Below, piece by piece: positions 1-11,080 of a DNA stretch of 64,000 bases. Below the pieces are notes generated by a model. It searched no databases, was not told the origin of the DNA, and was given only the letters and a program-made list of their open reading frames with translations. The stretch's first letter is position 1; each line of letters opens with the position of its first letter. The stretch lies in the NCBI GenBank assembly GCA_022393335.1, contig JAJEKB010021031.1:710902-774901 (forward strand). The letters run 5' to 3'. A program made the position numbers and the translations under genes. This DNA comes from Macrotrachela quadricornifera (lineage: Eukaryota > Rotifera > Eurotatoria > Philodinida > Philodinidae).

Positions 1-108
1 ATTTATACAATTCATCATGAATCAAATTGAAATTTCTTATAGAATAATTTCAATTTTATAAAAGAAAAACATTATCATGAAGAAACAAATTTATTATCTA
101 TAGTTTAA

Positions 109-285
109 TTAAATCAAGATAAAATAATAAGTTGTTTTCTTCATGAATTTCCTTTATTGATAGTTTATATATTTCGAGCATCTCGTCAAAATCTATATAA
201 TCATGACAAAAGACAAATTCATCAAAATGAATTAGATTTTCGTAAATTATCTCGTAAAATCCATAATCAAAAACATATAAACTAA
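109..285 (+). CDS. C-terminal exon of an unidentified upstream gene (partial)
   Basis: An open stretch ends at a TAA at 283-285. It encodes a short hydrophobic patch (about codons at 133-170) followed by a very basic, polar tail rich in Arg, Lys, His, Asn and Gln. A TAG at 161-163 could be a 3' splice site, in which case the exon begins at 164. The pattern would suit the last membrane segment and cytoplasmic tail of a membrane protein. No family is recognised and the gene would begin outside the window. This is the weakest gene call here. Confidence 0.25.
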   Translation, partial: LNQDKIISCFLHEFPLLIVYIFRASRQNLYNHDKRQIHQNELDFRKLSRKIHNQKHIN

Positions 286-580
286 TTTAGAGACAGTTAT
301 ACATATTATTAAGATACTTTTATCTTATCATTTCAAAATGGAGAAAAGTCGATATTTTTTCTTCTCACTTCTGTATCATTACAATAATGATTTTAAACCA
401 TATGAAAAAATTAGTTTTTTGCAGTAGCTAAATTCGTAGTCAATAATGCCTTCTAACGAGCAGCTTCAAATAAATTATGAACTCTAACAATTCATTGTAA
501 ATATTAAAAATTAATAATAATATGATTCGTATTTATTTTTTAAATAAAGATTTTAAAAATAAAAATGAATGAGAATTTAT

Positions 581-1552
581 TTAATGATTTCTTCGAATAG
601 GTTGAGGACCAATAAATCTTCTTTCTCGTTTAAAACATAAAATTTTCTTTTTAATTTCAGGTAATGTTCCTAAACAAACAAATGGAAAAATAAATACAAT
701 ATAGTATGAAAAAAAATAAGCATAAGACATAAAATATAATCCAATGCTTCTTGATAAACCAAATTGATAAATTATATTTAAAAATACACCTGGAGCACTA
801 AATATAAGAAAAAGTATTGAAACAGATAATATTTGAATTGTTAATTTTCTTTGTTTTTTCCATTGAATTGGTTGATTACAACGAGTTTTTTGCCATAAAA
901 CACGTATTAAAAGTGATACACTAAATATAATTATAATAAATATTGGAATTATTTGATGACATACAAGTTCCCATATTGCTATTATATTTACATAATAATA
1001 TATACAAGGAAAAGGTACACCATATGCTATTATTCGATAAAATTCATATGGACAAAATGGAATTAATATTATTATTACATAATAAATAAAACTATATAAA
1101 ACAAGTGTAATTATAGGTAAATAATGAAGAAAAAAACGTCCTTTTTTAGTTAATAACCATCGATCATGAAATATAAGTATATGTCTTTCAATAGTTGCCC
1201 AAGAAAAAATAATAAATTGTGTTCCATATAATCCATAATCAATAAATGACCAAAAAACAGAAAAACTTGTTGTTAATTTCCAATCGAAACCATAATGAAA
1301 ATAATTAAGAATAAATGGTACATCAATTAATTCATATAATAAACAAACAATAAGAAGAATTATCATAACATGATTATTTAATGATTGACGAAGTATTCGA
1401 TCAAATAAGAAATAATAAAGAACAAATAAACAGCAGAATATTGATAATATATTTGATATAAGAAAAAGATAAAATCGAAAACTATATGAAAATATAATAT
1501 CAGGATAAAATTCAATATTATCAACTATCGATATATTGTTTAACTCAGACAT
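581..1552 (-). CDS. Rhodopsin-like seven-transmembrane receptor, lineage-type family (receptor 1)
   Basis: Single-exon gene of 323 residues starting at the ATG at 1550-1552. Seven hydrophobic segments are visible, starting near residues 25, 60, 100, 143, 200, 243 and 280. The DRY motif at the end of helix 3 is replaced by ERH (in WATIERHILIFH), and the third intracellular loop is short and basic. This layout is that of a class A G-protein-coupled receptor. The ERH/QRH-IFH signature is shared with the receptors at 31.7 kb and 58.6 kb, so the three form one family. The ligand is unknown. The C-terminus is short and basic. Codon use is A/T-biased like its neighbours. An orphan chemosensory or peptide role is inference. 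Confidence 0.85.
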   Translation of the reverse strand: MSELNNISIVDNIEFYPDIIFSYSFRFYLFLISNILSIFCCLFVLYYFLFDRILRQSLNNHVMIILLIVCLLYELIDVPFILNYFHYGFDWKLTTSFSVFWSFIDYGLYGTQFIIFSWATIERHILIFHDRWLLTKKGRFFLHYLPIITLVLYSFIYYVIIILIPFCPYEFYRIIAYGVPFPCIYYYVNIIAIWELVCHQIIPIFIIIIFSVSLLIRVLWQKTRCNQPIQWKKQRKLTIQILSVSILFLIFSAPGVFLNIIYQFGLSRSIGLYFMSYAYFFSYYIVFIFPFVCLGTLPEIKKKILCFKRERRFIGPQPIRRNH

Positions 1553-1924
1553 TATTTAAACAGTATGAAATCACTTAGAAAATAAAAAAGAAAAATGTAA
1601 CAGACATCTACTTATATAAAGTCGGATGAATTTGACGTATTTTATTAATAGAAATAATCTGATTATGTGTAAAGATGTTTTTTACAATTTTCGGTTGTGC
1701 AAAAAACATATCACAAAAATAAAAAAAAAGTAATAGGATATCATTTTTAATGAACTTTTTTCTATTTTTATTAATTCTTTTCTTTCTAATACAAAAGAAA
1801 AATAATATTAAAAGATTTTTTCCACAGATATATTCAATAAGTGAATCATATTAATTCAAACAAATTTCTATAAAAGTAATGAAAGATGAAAAATATTGTC
1901 TTTTAGAAATGCCCAACGTAACTG

Positions 1925-2260
1925 TTGATGGATATTTCGATGCTCATCGAATATTCAAATCGATTGCTCAGAGTGACGTTTTCCGATGGGTCGAGGGCAC
2001 GGCGATTGGTCATTTCGATGGTCCATTCTAATTCATTTTTGAAAATCTCGAAATTTTTTTCGATAGGTTCATACCCATCGAAACGCTCTTCGAGGGCTCG
2101 GAAAAAAGTCAGAATGAAAAAATTTCGGTATATACACGACTATATATCGAGTCGTCAATACATATCGAACATATATTCAGAATAGGAGAAGAATTAGATT
2201 CGAACATATGTACTTACGATTATGAACCATGTATCTACGAATTGATCTAAACATATCGTC
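1925..2260 (-). repeat. TCGA-rich interspersed repeat with tRNA-like (SINE-type) head
   Basis: The stretch is dense in TCGA, CTCGA and TTCGA words, unlike the surrounding A+T-rich DNA. At its high-coordinate end (about 2193-2225) lies a block also found at about 60531-60560, containing TTCGAACATATGTACTTACG. Read on the minus strand, this block carries a GTTCGAATC word like a tRNA B box. The same TCGA-rich body occurs at 60.18-60.55 kb and 61.42-61.81 kb. The open reading frame at 1925-2185 is just this repeat and is not a gene. A tRNA-derived SINE family is the best reading. Confidence 0.5.
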
Positions 2261-2869
2261 ATCTTCTAACTATAGAAACATGTTTTATCAATATATCAAC
2301 TGTCCTACATGATATTTCTTTTTTTTCATTTAATCAGATCTAGAATATTTTTTTTCAGTTCAAGATTTAATAATTTAGCATTAATAAAATATTGCGAAAT
2401 TAAACCGAGAAAGAGAAATAGAGAATAGATGTCCTTAGAATAGTAATACGAATTGATTGATGACAAGAAAAATTAAGATTAATTAATATAGATCTGTTTA
2501 GGATTAATAATAAAAGGATTTACTAAGAACACTGTTTTTCAGGAAAACGTATAATACTATTTTTGTTTGGACCGATTGTTAATTGATAATAGCGAATATT
2601 AATTGACTTTCAAACTATTAATATCTCAAATGAAAGTGAATTCTAAAGCAGTAATGTAAAGAATTTAAAAGATTTTCAATACATTTGATTGGATTTCTTT
2701 CTTATGTAGCTTAGCATTTATGAGACAATAAAGGGGAGGTTTGACTTTGAGATCATCACCGATTTTCTTTAAAGCATCTTTATAGTTGATCTTTAAGAAT
2801 TGTAATAAGTTTCTATTGCACAAAAAAGTTGATTGGTCGAATAGTGAGCTTGGATGTGTTTCTTTCATC

Positions 2870-3130
2870 GATTGCTCGCTATTTTGATAGATTCGGAGTG
2901 TTCGAAAGAAAGTTGAATGAGCGAAAAGAAGATGCAACTCTTTAATTCGTTCAAAATATTTTCACGCCAACTGAAATTCGAGTACTCGGAAAAAATCGAC
3001 TGGTCGATCATTCAACATCGAGGAGATTGAATCCATAGCTAGCTGAATATTAGATTTTTCATGGGGTGCGCATTTTCACAGAACGGAAAAAACTTGATTG
3101 AAACAATTCTCGAGCGGTCATCCTGCCTAT
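2870..3130. repeat. Degenerate TCGA-rich repeat
   Basis: Short CTCGA, TCGA and ATCGAGG words recur (for example 2979-3030 and 3107-3135), as in the TCGA-rich repeat family at 1.9, 60.2 and 61.4 kb. No clear ends are visible. It abuts the 5' side of the broken gene at 3.15-3.57 kb. Confidence 0.3.
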
Positions 3131-3149
3131 CGAGGACTTTTTTAGATTT

Positions 3150-3574
3150 ACTTGGGATTCAGAATGAACTTAAATCTTTAATCACAAACTCTCATTTAAC
3201 ATCGAATAATCTTGATCTCAATTGTTATGATTCAAACGAAAGTATATGTCCAATTTATTATATTAATTAAACCTGATATATGTATTACATCACATAGAAA
3301 AATATATGATAATACACTAAATCCTTCATGCATCAATATGGAATTCAATACTCGATCGATGATGAGTATATATCAATCAAATAATTATGGTACATTTGAT
3401 ATTCAATATAATCGATCGTTATGTAATTATCATTTAACATTAAATGTTGTGGAAGAAATTATGTTTAAATACAATATTACAATAACATTAGATGGGCGAT
3501 TGAATCATAGTTCACAATTTATTAGAGCTATTTTACTCATGATTATGATGATTTTAGGATTGATTTTCGTTTAA
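3150..3574 (+). pseudogene. Broken gene for a small secreted or GPI-anchored protein
   Basis: Two overlapping reading frames look like one protein split by a frameshift near 3262-3272. The first frame ends SNESICPIYYIN and the second continues with KPDICITSHRKIYDN. Cysteines are spaced as in a small extracellular domain. The last 20 residues are a hydrophobic tail suited to a GPI signal or membrane anchor, and the stop is at 3572-3574. No credible start codon or signal peptide is seen, and the 5' side runs into TCGA-rich repeat DNA. The product is not recognised. A short intron removing the shift is an alternative. Confidence 0.35.
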
Positions 3575-4255
3575 CAGATAACTTAAACATTAACTAAAAT
3601 AATATTTTATTACACAAGCTTGATAAAAAGAAATGACGAAAAATTAAATCTAACGTGAATGCATTTGATGATGTATATTTTATTTGCAAACATGATTTTG
3701 TCATTCTTGTTATCATATTTTTGTTCATAATATAAATATTTATTGATGATAGAAAATGTCTAATGTTGAATATAAAACAAAACACAAGTTCTTATTTATC
3801 TGAAGAGTGAATCGAAAAGTAATATCATTTGAAGATTCATACATATAGATACTATAAATTGTTCATCTTATAGAGAAAGAATGCTCCATATTACATTTGG
3901 ATGGCCAATATCAGTAATATGAAAATTCAGTATCGAAAACTGTCAAATAGTTTATTTTTAAATAGTATATTATAGAATAAGCGTAAAATATGTCGGTTGA
4001 CTAAAATTATTTTATATTGTTTACACAGTTATTTTCTGATTTCTCTTCTAATTGAAAACACTTTATATATATACACAATTAGTAAATTAAAAACAAAATA
4101 AATAAATAAATAAGAATTTGTTGTTCTTATCATTTTTACGACGTTACTATTTTACATAGTGGCGAATTTTGTTTTTTGCACAACATATATGCAACATGTT
4201 ATCTAACCTTGTCTATATAAATAATCTCCTTCAGAACAATGAAAAAACAATCAGC
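3575..4255. other. Intergenic stretch, nothing recognised
   Basis: A+T-rich sequence with no supported gene, repeat or RNA. It presumably holds the promoter of the MAM-domain gene that begins at 4256; no specific element can be named. Confidence 0.5.
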
Positions 4256-6115
4256 ATGTTGTTTTTAATTTTTATTCTTCTTGGACATATAGTATACAGT
4301 CAAACAGCTATTCTTCAATGTGATTTTGAGACAATTTGTAATGATTTTGCCATTGATAGAAATTGGGGTATAACTGATGGTCTTCATCCTCATCCTATCA
4401 ATCACGATCATACATTATATAACAGTTCTGGTCATTATATATACTATAATCCGACAATTTCACCACCACCTTATACTGTAAAATCTGAAATAAAAACAAA
4501 ACAATGGTTACAATTATCAACAGATCGAGCTGTATGTTTTCGAATGTGGTATTATACTCCTCGTCTCGATTTTCCATTTACTATACAATTGGTACAAGGT
4601 GATGATGAACAACTTACAATAATTATAGCTTCTATTCATGGTAAAGATCCAGAAATTAATGATTGGACATTGATTAATGTAACATTACCAGCTGAGAAAA
4701 TTAAATTATTTATTCGATTAAATACTTCAGCTGTACCTCTGGCATTTGATGATATTTCCATTGACTATTGTGATAGACCACATCCTTTACCTCTAAAAAT
4801 CTTATTTACATGTGATTTTGAATCATCTTGTGTCGATAATATCATGTCATTACCACATTATCCATACCAATGGTCGATTATGAATGCAAGTGATACTGTT
4901 AAAATCGAAAGTAAAGCACCTTCTGTGGATTTTACATTTGGTACTCAATCAGGACATTATGTATTTGTACCTAATTCAAACATAATGGAAAAAGGCAATG
5001 TTGGCTATCTTGCTCTACAAACATCATTCAATATTACAGTCAATGAATCTTTTTGTTTAAATTTTGAATATTATGGATATGGTCATCAAAATGTAGGTAA
5101 TTTGTATGTATATGCATGGATGTCTGATTCGTATCACACTGTACAAAAGCTATGACCACCAACTTATAGAGAATATATGTAAGTAATTTGGAAAATAAAA
5201 ATAAATCATCAGCATTTTATTAACTTTTAGATATACAAATGATGCTTGGTAAGTATTTATTTGAAATGAATTATAGAACTGATATATTTTTTTGTTTTAC
5301 ATAGGACTTGGGGTATTATAAATTTACCTGTTGGTTATTATTCACTATTGTTTCGTGTGGATAGTACCGATACTATTCCATATTCATTTGCTCTCGATAA
5401 TATTTCTGTAACATCGTGTGATTATCTTCCTTCAACATTTACTGTCGATAGTGTACTACTTTCTTTTTCATGTAATTTTGACAATTTGACAATGTGTGAT
5501 ATGAAGAATGAAGATCGATACGGCAAGCTTCCTACATTTAATTTCATTGTTGTTACTGGTGATACTATTCCTGACCGAAAATTAGGTCCAATGCGAGATC
5601 ATACGAATAATTCAGTATCAGGTGGCTTTATCTATTGGGATCGACATTTACCTTTTAGCGGTAGCGATTCTGGAAGTGTTCATCCTTCGAAAGTTGTAGA
5701 AGCAAATTTGGGTATGTGTGTTCGATTTGCTTATTATGTTAACTCATCAGTAGTAAACAAAAATGGAACTATAGTGAGTTTATGGACAGGTGGATGTGAT
5801 AGTTCGAATTTATGGACTCGGACTTTGGATGATAGTCATGGATGGCAGGTGATCTTTGTACCTGTGCCAAACATAGTCTGCAAAGTGACGCTTTATTTTA
5901 TTGTATATCAACATTTACCATCACGAGTCGCAGTTGCATTTGATGATATTGATATAGGACCATGTGATACTCGCGATCCAACTACTACAACTAGTTCGAC
6001 ACAAACAACATCAACCATATCTACAACTACATCAGTACCAAGTAATGCTCGACAATTATTATCGTTGAATGACTTTTATTTGATCACAATGTGTTTTCTG
6101 TTAAAACTACTGTGA
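4256..6115 (+). CDS. MAM-domain surface protein, three MAM repeats, GPI-type tail, one in-frame TGA
   Basis: Exons 4256-5178, 5231-5248 and 5305-6115 join in phase; introns are 52 and 56 bp and the middle exon is only 18 nt. The ATG at 4256 gives a clean signal peptide ending in VYSQ; an ATG at 4196 is in frame but hides it. Three MAM-type units follow, each opening with a C(D/N)F(E/D) motif and closing with a FDDI or LDNISV motif before an SxxYC/SC pair. A Thr/Ser-rich stretch and a hydrophobic C-terminus indicate GPI anchoring. MAM domains mediate adhesion or protein contacts at the cell surface. A TGA at 5153-5155 interrupts exon 1 at a place where Trp would suit the flanking L...PPTYRE; reading frame and splicing are otherwise intact. 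It may be a recent pseudogene allele, a sequencing error or readthrough. Confidence 0.75.
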
Positions 6116-7150
6116 GAAATTTTTTAAATATAAATTTTTTTTTTGTATTTTTTATTTGCTGTGCAATTTATTTTGATTTCATGTAGTTATTTTTTTTTTA
6201 AAGATACCCTATTGGTAATCATTCGTTCGTTCATTATATTCTGAATACTGTCGTAGATACCAAGAATAGATATGTGATATCACAGATAGATGGTAAAGTA
6301 AGCGGCAAAAATGGAAAAAGAATACCAATCGATCGAGTGGAGATATCTAAATTTCTTATCGTCGCATTATTTATGATTCACCCTGTATATATAACATCAT
6401 ATTTCTCTGTACTTATATGTAATGTGTATTCCAAAAAAAGGCAGGTGGGTATTTTTTTGAATAAATTTTGATTGAAACAAGCTAGAGAGCTGCGATTCTT
6501 ACCGTTGGAAAGAGGCTTATCCAGCGCATCGATTCATATAAAATTATTGAAGTTTTTTTAACATACATAACTAGTGATCCATCGTCATCTTGAAAGTGTA
6601 GACAGTTGCACTATGAAGATAGGACATGTCTTTAACTTTGAGGAGTGAACTCGAATTGTCAAGTGACGAGCTACAAATCTATGAAAGGTGGAAACTTTGA
6701 TCTCAATCCGTTTAAAAGTTATGAAACAAACAAGAATGACAAGTGACCAAGTTTTTTATCCATTTTATCTTGTGCAAAATATTTTTCAATTATTATTAAT
6801 GATGATTTTAGTCGTGGCGAGTCGACTAGTGATATCTACCTTGCTATGGAATAAGCCATTTTCTGTTGAAATATTATCATAAGTGATTGTACGATATTGC
6901 TCTAGAAACACAATATTTTAGCTTTCATTTAGGAATGCATCAAAACCAAAAATCGTTTTGAAGTATCTGAAAAAATACAAATTGACTGTGATGAATTTAT
7001 AAGCTGCTTTCATAAACTTTATTATTAATACTCTTTTTGACCAGTGTTTTGACATGATATCAAATAAATAATTTTCTTTATTCACTTCAGTTCATAGAAA
7101 GCATACTTTTATAATGTGTAAAACTTTTTGGAAAACGATTCTAATAAAAT
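6116..7150. other. Intergenic stretch, no gene recognised
   Basis: A+T-rich DNA after the MAM gene. Short open frames at 6274-6471 and 6688-6882 have no domain-like composition and no splice context. Nothing further is supported. Confidence 0.5.
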
Positions 7151-7179
7151 CTTTAGTAGAAGTTTGTCTTTTTCAAAAA

Positions 7180-7345
7180 TCTATACACATAAAGAAGAAA
7201 ATTTGTTTGTTTGTCTATTTGACTGTCTGTTCTTCTTTCATTTGGACACGGTACGAGCAAATTCAGTGAAATGTTGCACAGAAATACCCTTTCGACCAGG
7301 AGAAAGACATAGGATAGTTTTCGACTTAAAATTTTCATCTTAAGC
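7180..7345 (+). repeat. Degenerate mini-me/DINE-like unit
   Basis: The stretch starts with a TATACACATAAAGAAGAA-type end and then GTTTGTTTGTCTATTTGACTG, a decayed (GTCT)n microsatellite. It then follows the same course as the better copy at 7.60 kb and, in opposite orientation, at 13.66-14.50 kb. The (TA)n plus (GTCY)n combination is the signature of mini-me/DINE-1 elements, regarded as non-autonomous Helitrons. Confidence 0.45.
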
Positions 7346-7597
7346 GGGTGTTTGCCTTCCAATTGTTGGATTCACTACAGTAAAAGCCTTTTTCAGAGAA
7401 TTTGTGCGTATTATTGTTTTCTCAATAATTCAAAAATGGAAATATATAAAAACATGTGTTTTTTGCCATTAGTCATCCGATATTTTAGGATAATCGAAAG
7501 ACAACGAATAGAATGTATAAGATGAAGTGTAACCGCATGTTTGAAAATATCCATCGAATAAAGAAAGTAAAAAGCGAGATAAAATTCCATTACTCAT

Positions 7598-7770
7598 ACT
7601 CTATATATATAAAGAAGTTGTGTCTATCTGTCTGCCAGTTTTTTATGCATTTGGGTACTACATGAGCAAGCGGTGCCAAACTTTTCATGACATACTCTTA
7701 GGTCTTGAGGAAGATCAAGAGGGGATCAGGATGACCGGCGAGAGTGCAGAGCTGAAATTTCATACAGTTT
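7598..7770 (+). repeat. mini-me/DINE-like unit
   Basis: A TATATATAAAGAAG end is followed by GTCTATCTGTCTGCC, then a body that matches, on the opposite strand, the copy at 14.28-14.50 kb in the same order: TATGCATTTGGGTACTAC, then TGCCAAACTTTTCATG, then AGGTCTTGAGGAAGATCA. The reading frames across it are by-products of the repeat. Confidence 0.55.
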
Positions 7771-10080
7771 ATAATACATTGCAATTTTTCCCAATCTTTC
7801 AAAAACCTCGGAGCATTTGCTATCATTATTAGAACACTCACCGCTTAGTGTCACTTTTTTTTGCATTGAGTATTGGTATAAAGAATGGCAATACGCATGA
7901 GTTAAGAGAAAGGCAGTCACATTCCCACACTATTTTCTGAATTATCTGATTTAGAAATGAATGTAAGTGTATGCACAGTGAGACATATAAAGCCTTCTAT
8001 ACATCTTCTGTCGTTGTTTGATATGGTAAGTTTCCAGTATGGAGATTTCCCGAGCAACGCCAGGTACTACCGCTAATTAACTTATAAATGAGGATAACCC
8101 GTATTGAGCAATCTTTTGCAAAACTGGTTGATTGATTTTATTTGACGAATCAGATTTTAAAAGCATTTTTGTTCATTATCAGTCGGAAGAAACGTTACGG
8201 TTTTTTATGCCGTAAGGATTAACTCACAGGACTCTATCATCAATTCATTTTTTATCCGAAACAATTTTACGCAAAAGATCGAGTAGTTTTGTTCGAATGT
8301 TACGATTTAACGATAGAAGTTAGAATTGCTTAGTCTTATAAAGTTGATAGGTCAATTTTTTCCACATTGGCACACAGAACAAAATTACTTCTGCCTTTCG
8401 TAGTCGAGGGTGAAATGAGTCGAATCGACGAACGTCACTTCTATATAGTGGTGCCATCTATTTATCATAAAATATTTTATAGAAAACATACTAGACATTT
8501 TTTTAAGAATTTTACATTTTGGAAACCTAATCTTTCTTTAGAATGCTTGTTAAAACTGTTCTAGTGGAAATATATTTTGTCGGTTCGATTTGACTTGTGC
8601 ATCTTAGAGAAAATGAACACGAATCACTAGGACAAATGTAATTCCATTAAACAGAAGAAAACCACTTAAAAAATCATGAAGCATATCCTTAATTTAATTA
8701 TCATAATCAAAACATCAGCATTCAACAATTCTCAATAATAATCCACAATCTTTGCAAACAACTCAAATTATACTAAATTTTAGGTTATTCCGCATAGAAG
8801 TGCCTGTAATCGTAATGTGTTTTACTATCTTGTGATTGTATTTAATATCTGTAATCTCACACTCACCCTCACCTCACCCTGTAATCGAAATTCATAGAAC
8901 CGAATATTGTTACGAGTCCTGCGTTTCTTCTACTATTTCAGTGTGAGGCTGGTGCCTCACACCTTCATGCCATATTGTCGGTGAAATTCAACGTTGGTAA
9001 AAATCAACTTTCGGCGAAATTCAGCTTCGGTGAAAATGAACTAATTTAAAAAAGTGAAGTAAATGGCAATTTCATCTTGAAAAATGTAAAAGAAATAGTG
9101 AAGAGTGTTTGTTGAGCTTCTGTGTTGTCATGCTTGCTGCTAAGCAAACTTCTTTTTTTTCAGGACTCGAAAATTTGATAGAAGAAAGAAAAACATTTTT
9201 TTTGCATTTTTTTAAAGCGATGTAAAAGGCATAGGTCGCAAAAAACCAAGCACTTTTGTTCTTATGATGCCGGACACATTACAACAGTTAAAAAAATACA
9301 GAAGTAACTTTATTTATTGATACTATACTTTGAGCAACATCTTACTAGAGAGAATATTCCCACAAAGATGAGCCGATTCTTGGACATCGAGATTAATGGC
9401 AAAGGGCTGCCATCCATCGGTGTCCTCTAGCAGTATTTTCTCGTTAAACTTGTTCAGGCTTTAAAATCAATGAAGAAGAGTACAAGTATGCGAAAGTAGA
9501 GGATTTCATAGTTGGTTTAGGAACACAGTCAGGGGAGGATTGGCTTCATCGATTTCCTCGCAAAGATTCAATATCTAGAGGGGATGCACGTTGACTAACT
9601 GCCACAAGCCGTAAAATATCTTATTGTCTATGCTTATCCCCCTCGAAAAATTCTGACTGAGTATCTATGTTGGCTATAATATATTTACAGACAATAAAGT
9701 AAATCGTTCAAAACGTTAAGGTGTGTAGATGTCTTAGAAACTATTAACAATGTTCAGAAATATCCGAATTCTAATTTGAACTCTACCGAACATCAAAAAT
9801 GTTTCTATAATCGCTCATATGCCTTTAGAAACGCTTCGGCAATTAATTATCTGAGTATTTAGCGTTGTCTAAAGAACGAACCAGCAGCTCGACTCAACAC
9901 CCAGCTCAACCCGTGGATGGATATAGGTTCAGAATTGTCCAGTCAAATCGGATCGGCTCCAAATTAGATATGGAGATATCTAGGTTTTTCTCGAACTACA
10001 TTAACTAATAACTTGCTCGCTTGTTCTCTCCTACTAATAACTGCTAGATCAATGACTTCTGACAGAATATTTTGGGATGG
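7771..10080. other. Gene-free stretch with short local repeats
   Basis: No gene is supported. At 8859-8881 there is a CACTCACCCTCACCTCACC run, at 8941-8962 a GTGTGAGGCTGGTGCCTCACAC hairpin, and at 8980-9043 three or four imperfect 19-20 bp units of the type GGTGAAATTCAACGTTGG. The segment 9330-9700 is less A+T-rich and may be an old transposon, but no protein similarity could be read in any frame. Confidence 0.45.
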
Positions 10081-10089
10081 ACGTGGTGA

Positions 10090-11080
10090 CGCAGAGTTGG
10101 AACCGGACGGCCAGTTCATTTTCGAAACCAAACTGGCAAAAATTCGGCAAAAATTTGGAAGTCAAAGGAAGCCTGATTACGAAAAATAGGAAATGAAGTA
10201 AAATTTTCGATGTTGATATTCGGATATTCGAAGTGGACCGCCTAAATATATGTAAAAAGAAACCAGTTTCCTCATATCAGACTCCAAGATATCGACTTTT
10301 GAAGCTGAAGGTGAATAGAAATGGGCCGATCATATCGAATTCAACTACTAATCATTACTTAAAGACAAAAAAGTCATACTGAGTAACACCTATTGCAAAC
10401 GGCACATTTATCTATTTCCAGTAAGAACCGTTCAAACAGATCAAGATAGGAGAATTGCTTGATTTTGTGGTAGATACGATCGCTACAAGAGAGAAGTAGT
10501 CAACGGAATAGACCCTATCCCTCTAGATTGTAAATCTTCCTGTGAAGCTTTTGTCATGATCCAGTGTTCTTGTCAATCATATCTGATTGGAGATTTTGAG
10601 TCAGCCTCTTTGCGTTTCGAGCAAAACCGGCGGTTGTGTCGAAAAATTCCTATGACTTCAACTAGAATCCAATTGCAAAATACATCTGGATATAATGAAA
10701 CCTGCCTATTGTGATGGTTTTTGATCACTATCTTATAGATCTGTAGTCAGAATAGTCGATTAGGATTTATTGCTTTAATATCTTAAACTTTTCATCTTTT
10801 TCTAATTACTACAATCATTGCACCCATCGACTACTACTCTAGCAACCGAAATCGTTTCCTAAGAGAGGAGGAGCTCTCTTGCTTCTTTCTATCTATTTCT
10901 CATTTACAGTATCATTCTATTCATTTTTCCAGTTGAAAAGATAGAAAAAAAACTTGTTTTTCAGTAAAAATATCATCAAATATGTGCAACAGTTTTGCAA
11001 TGATAAACTGGCAAAAATCCGATTTCGTCCGGCCGAACCGGAACCCGATGGCCGGACTGGTTCCAACTCTACTACAAACA
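10090..11080. repeat. Possible DNA element bounded by GC-rich inverted repeats
   Basis: The left side has AGAGTTGGAACCGGACGGCC (10093-10112) followed by CTGGCAAAAATTCGG. The right side has the reverse order: CTGGCAAAAATCCG, then GGCCGGACTGGTTCCAACTC (about 11009-11072). The G+C-rich words stand out in A+T-rich DNA and are inverted relative to each other about 0.9 kb apart, as expected of a degraded MITE or foldback element. No coding capacity is seen inside. Confidence 0.4.

Noticed and set aside
1925..2185. Open frame of 86 codons
   Set aside because: Lies entirely in the TCGA-rich repeat; composition is that of the repeat.
8820..8960. Telomere-like or CRISPR-like short repeats
   Set aside because: The CACCCTCAC words are few, irregular and without spacers; no telomeric array is present.
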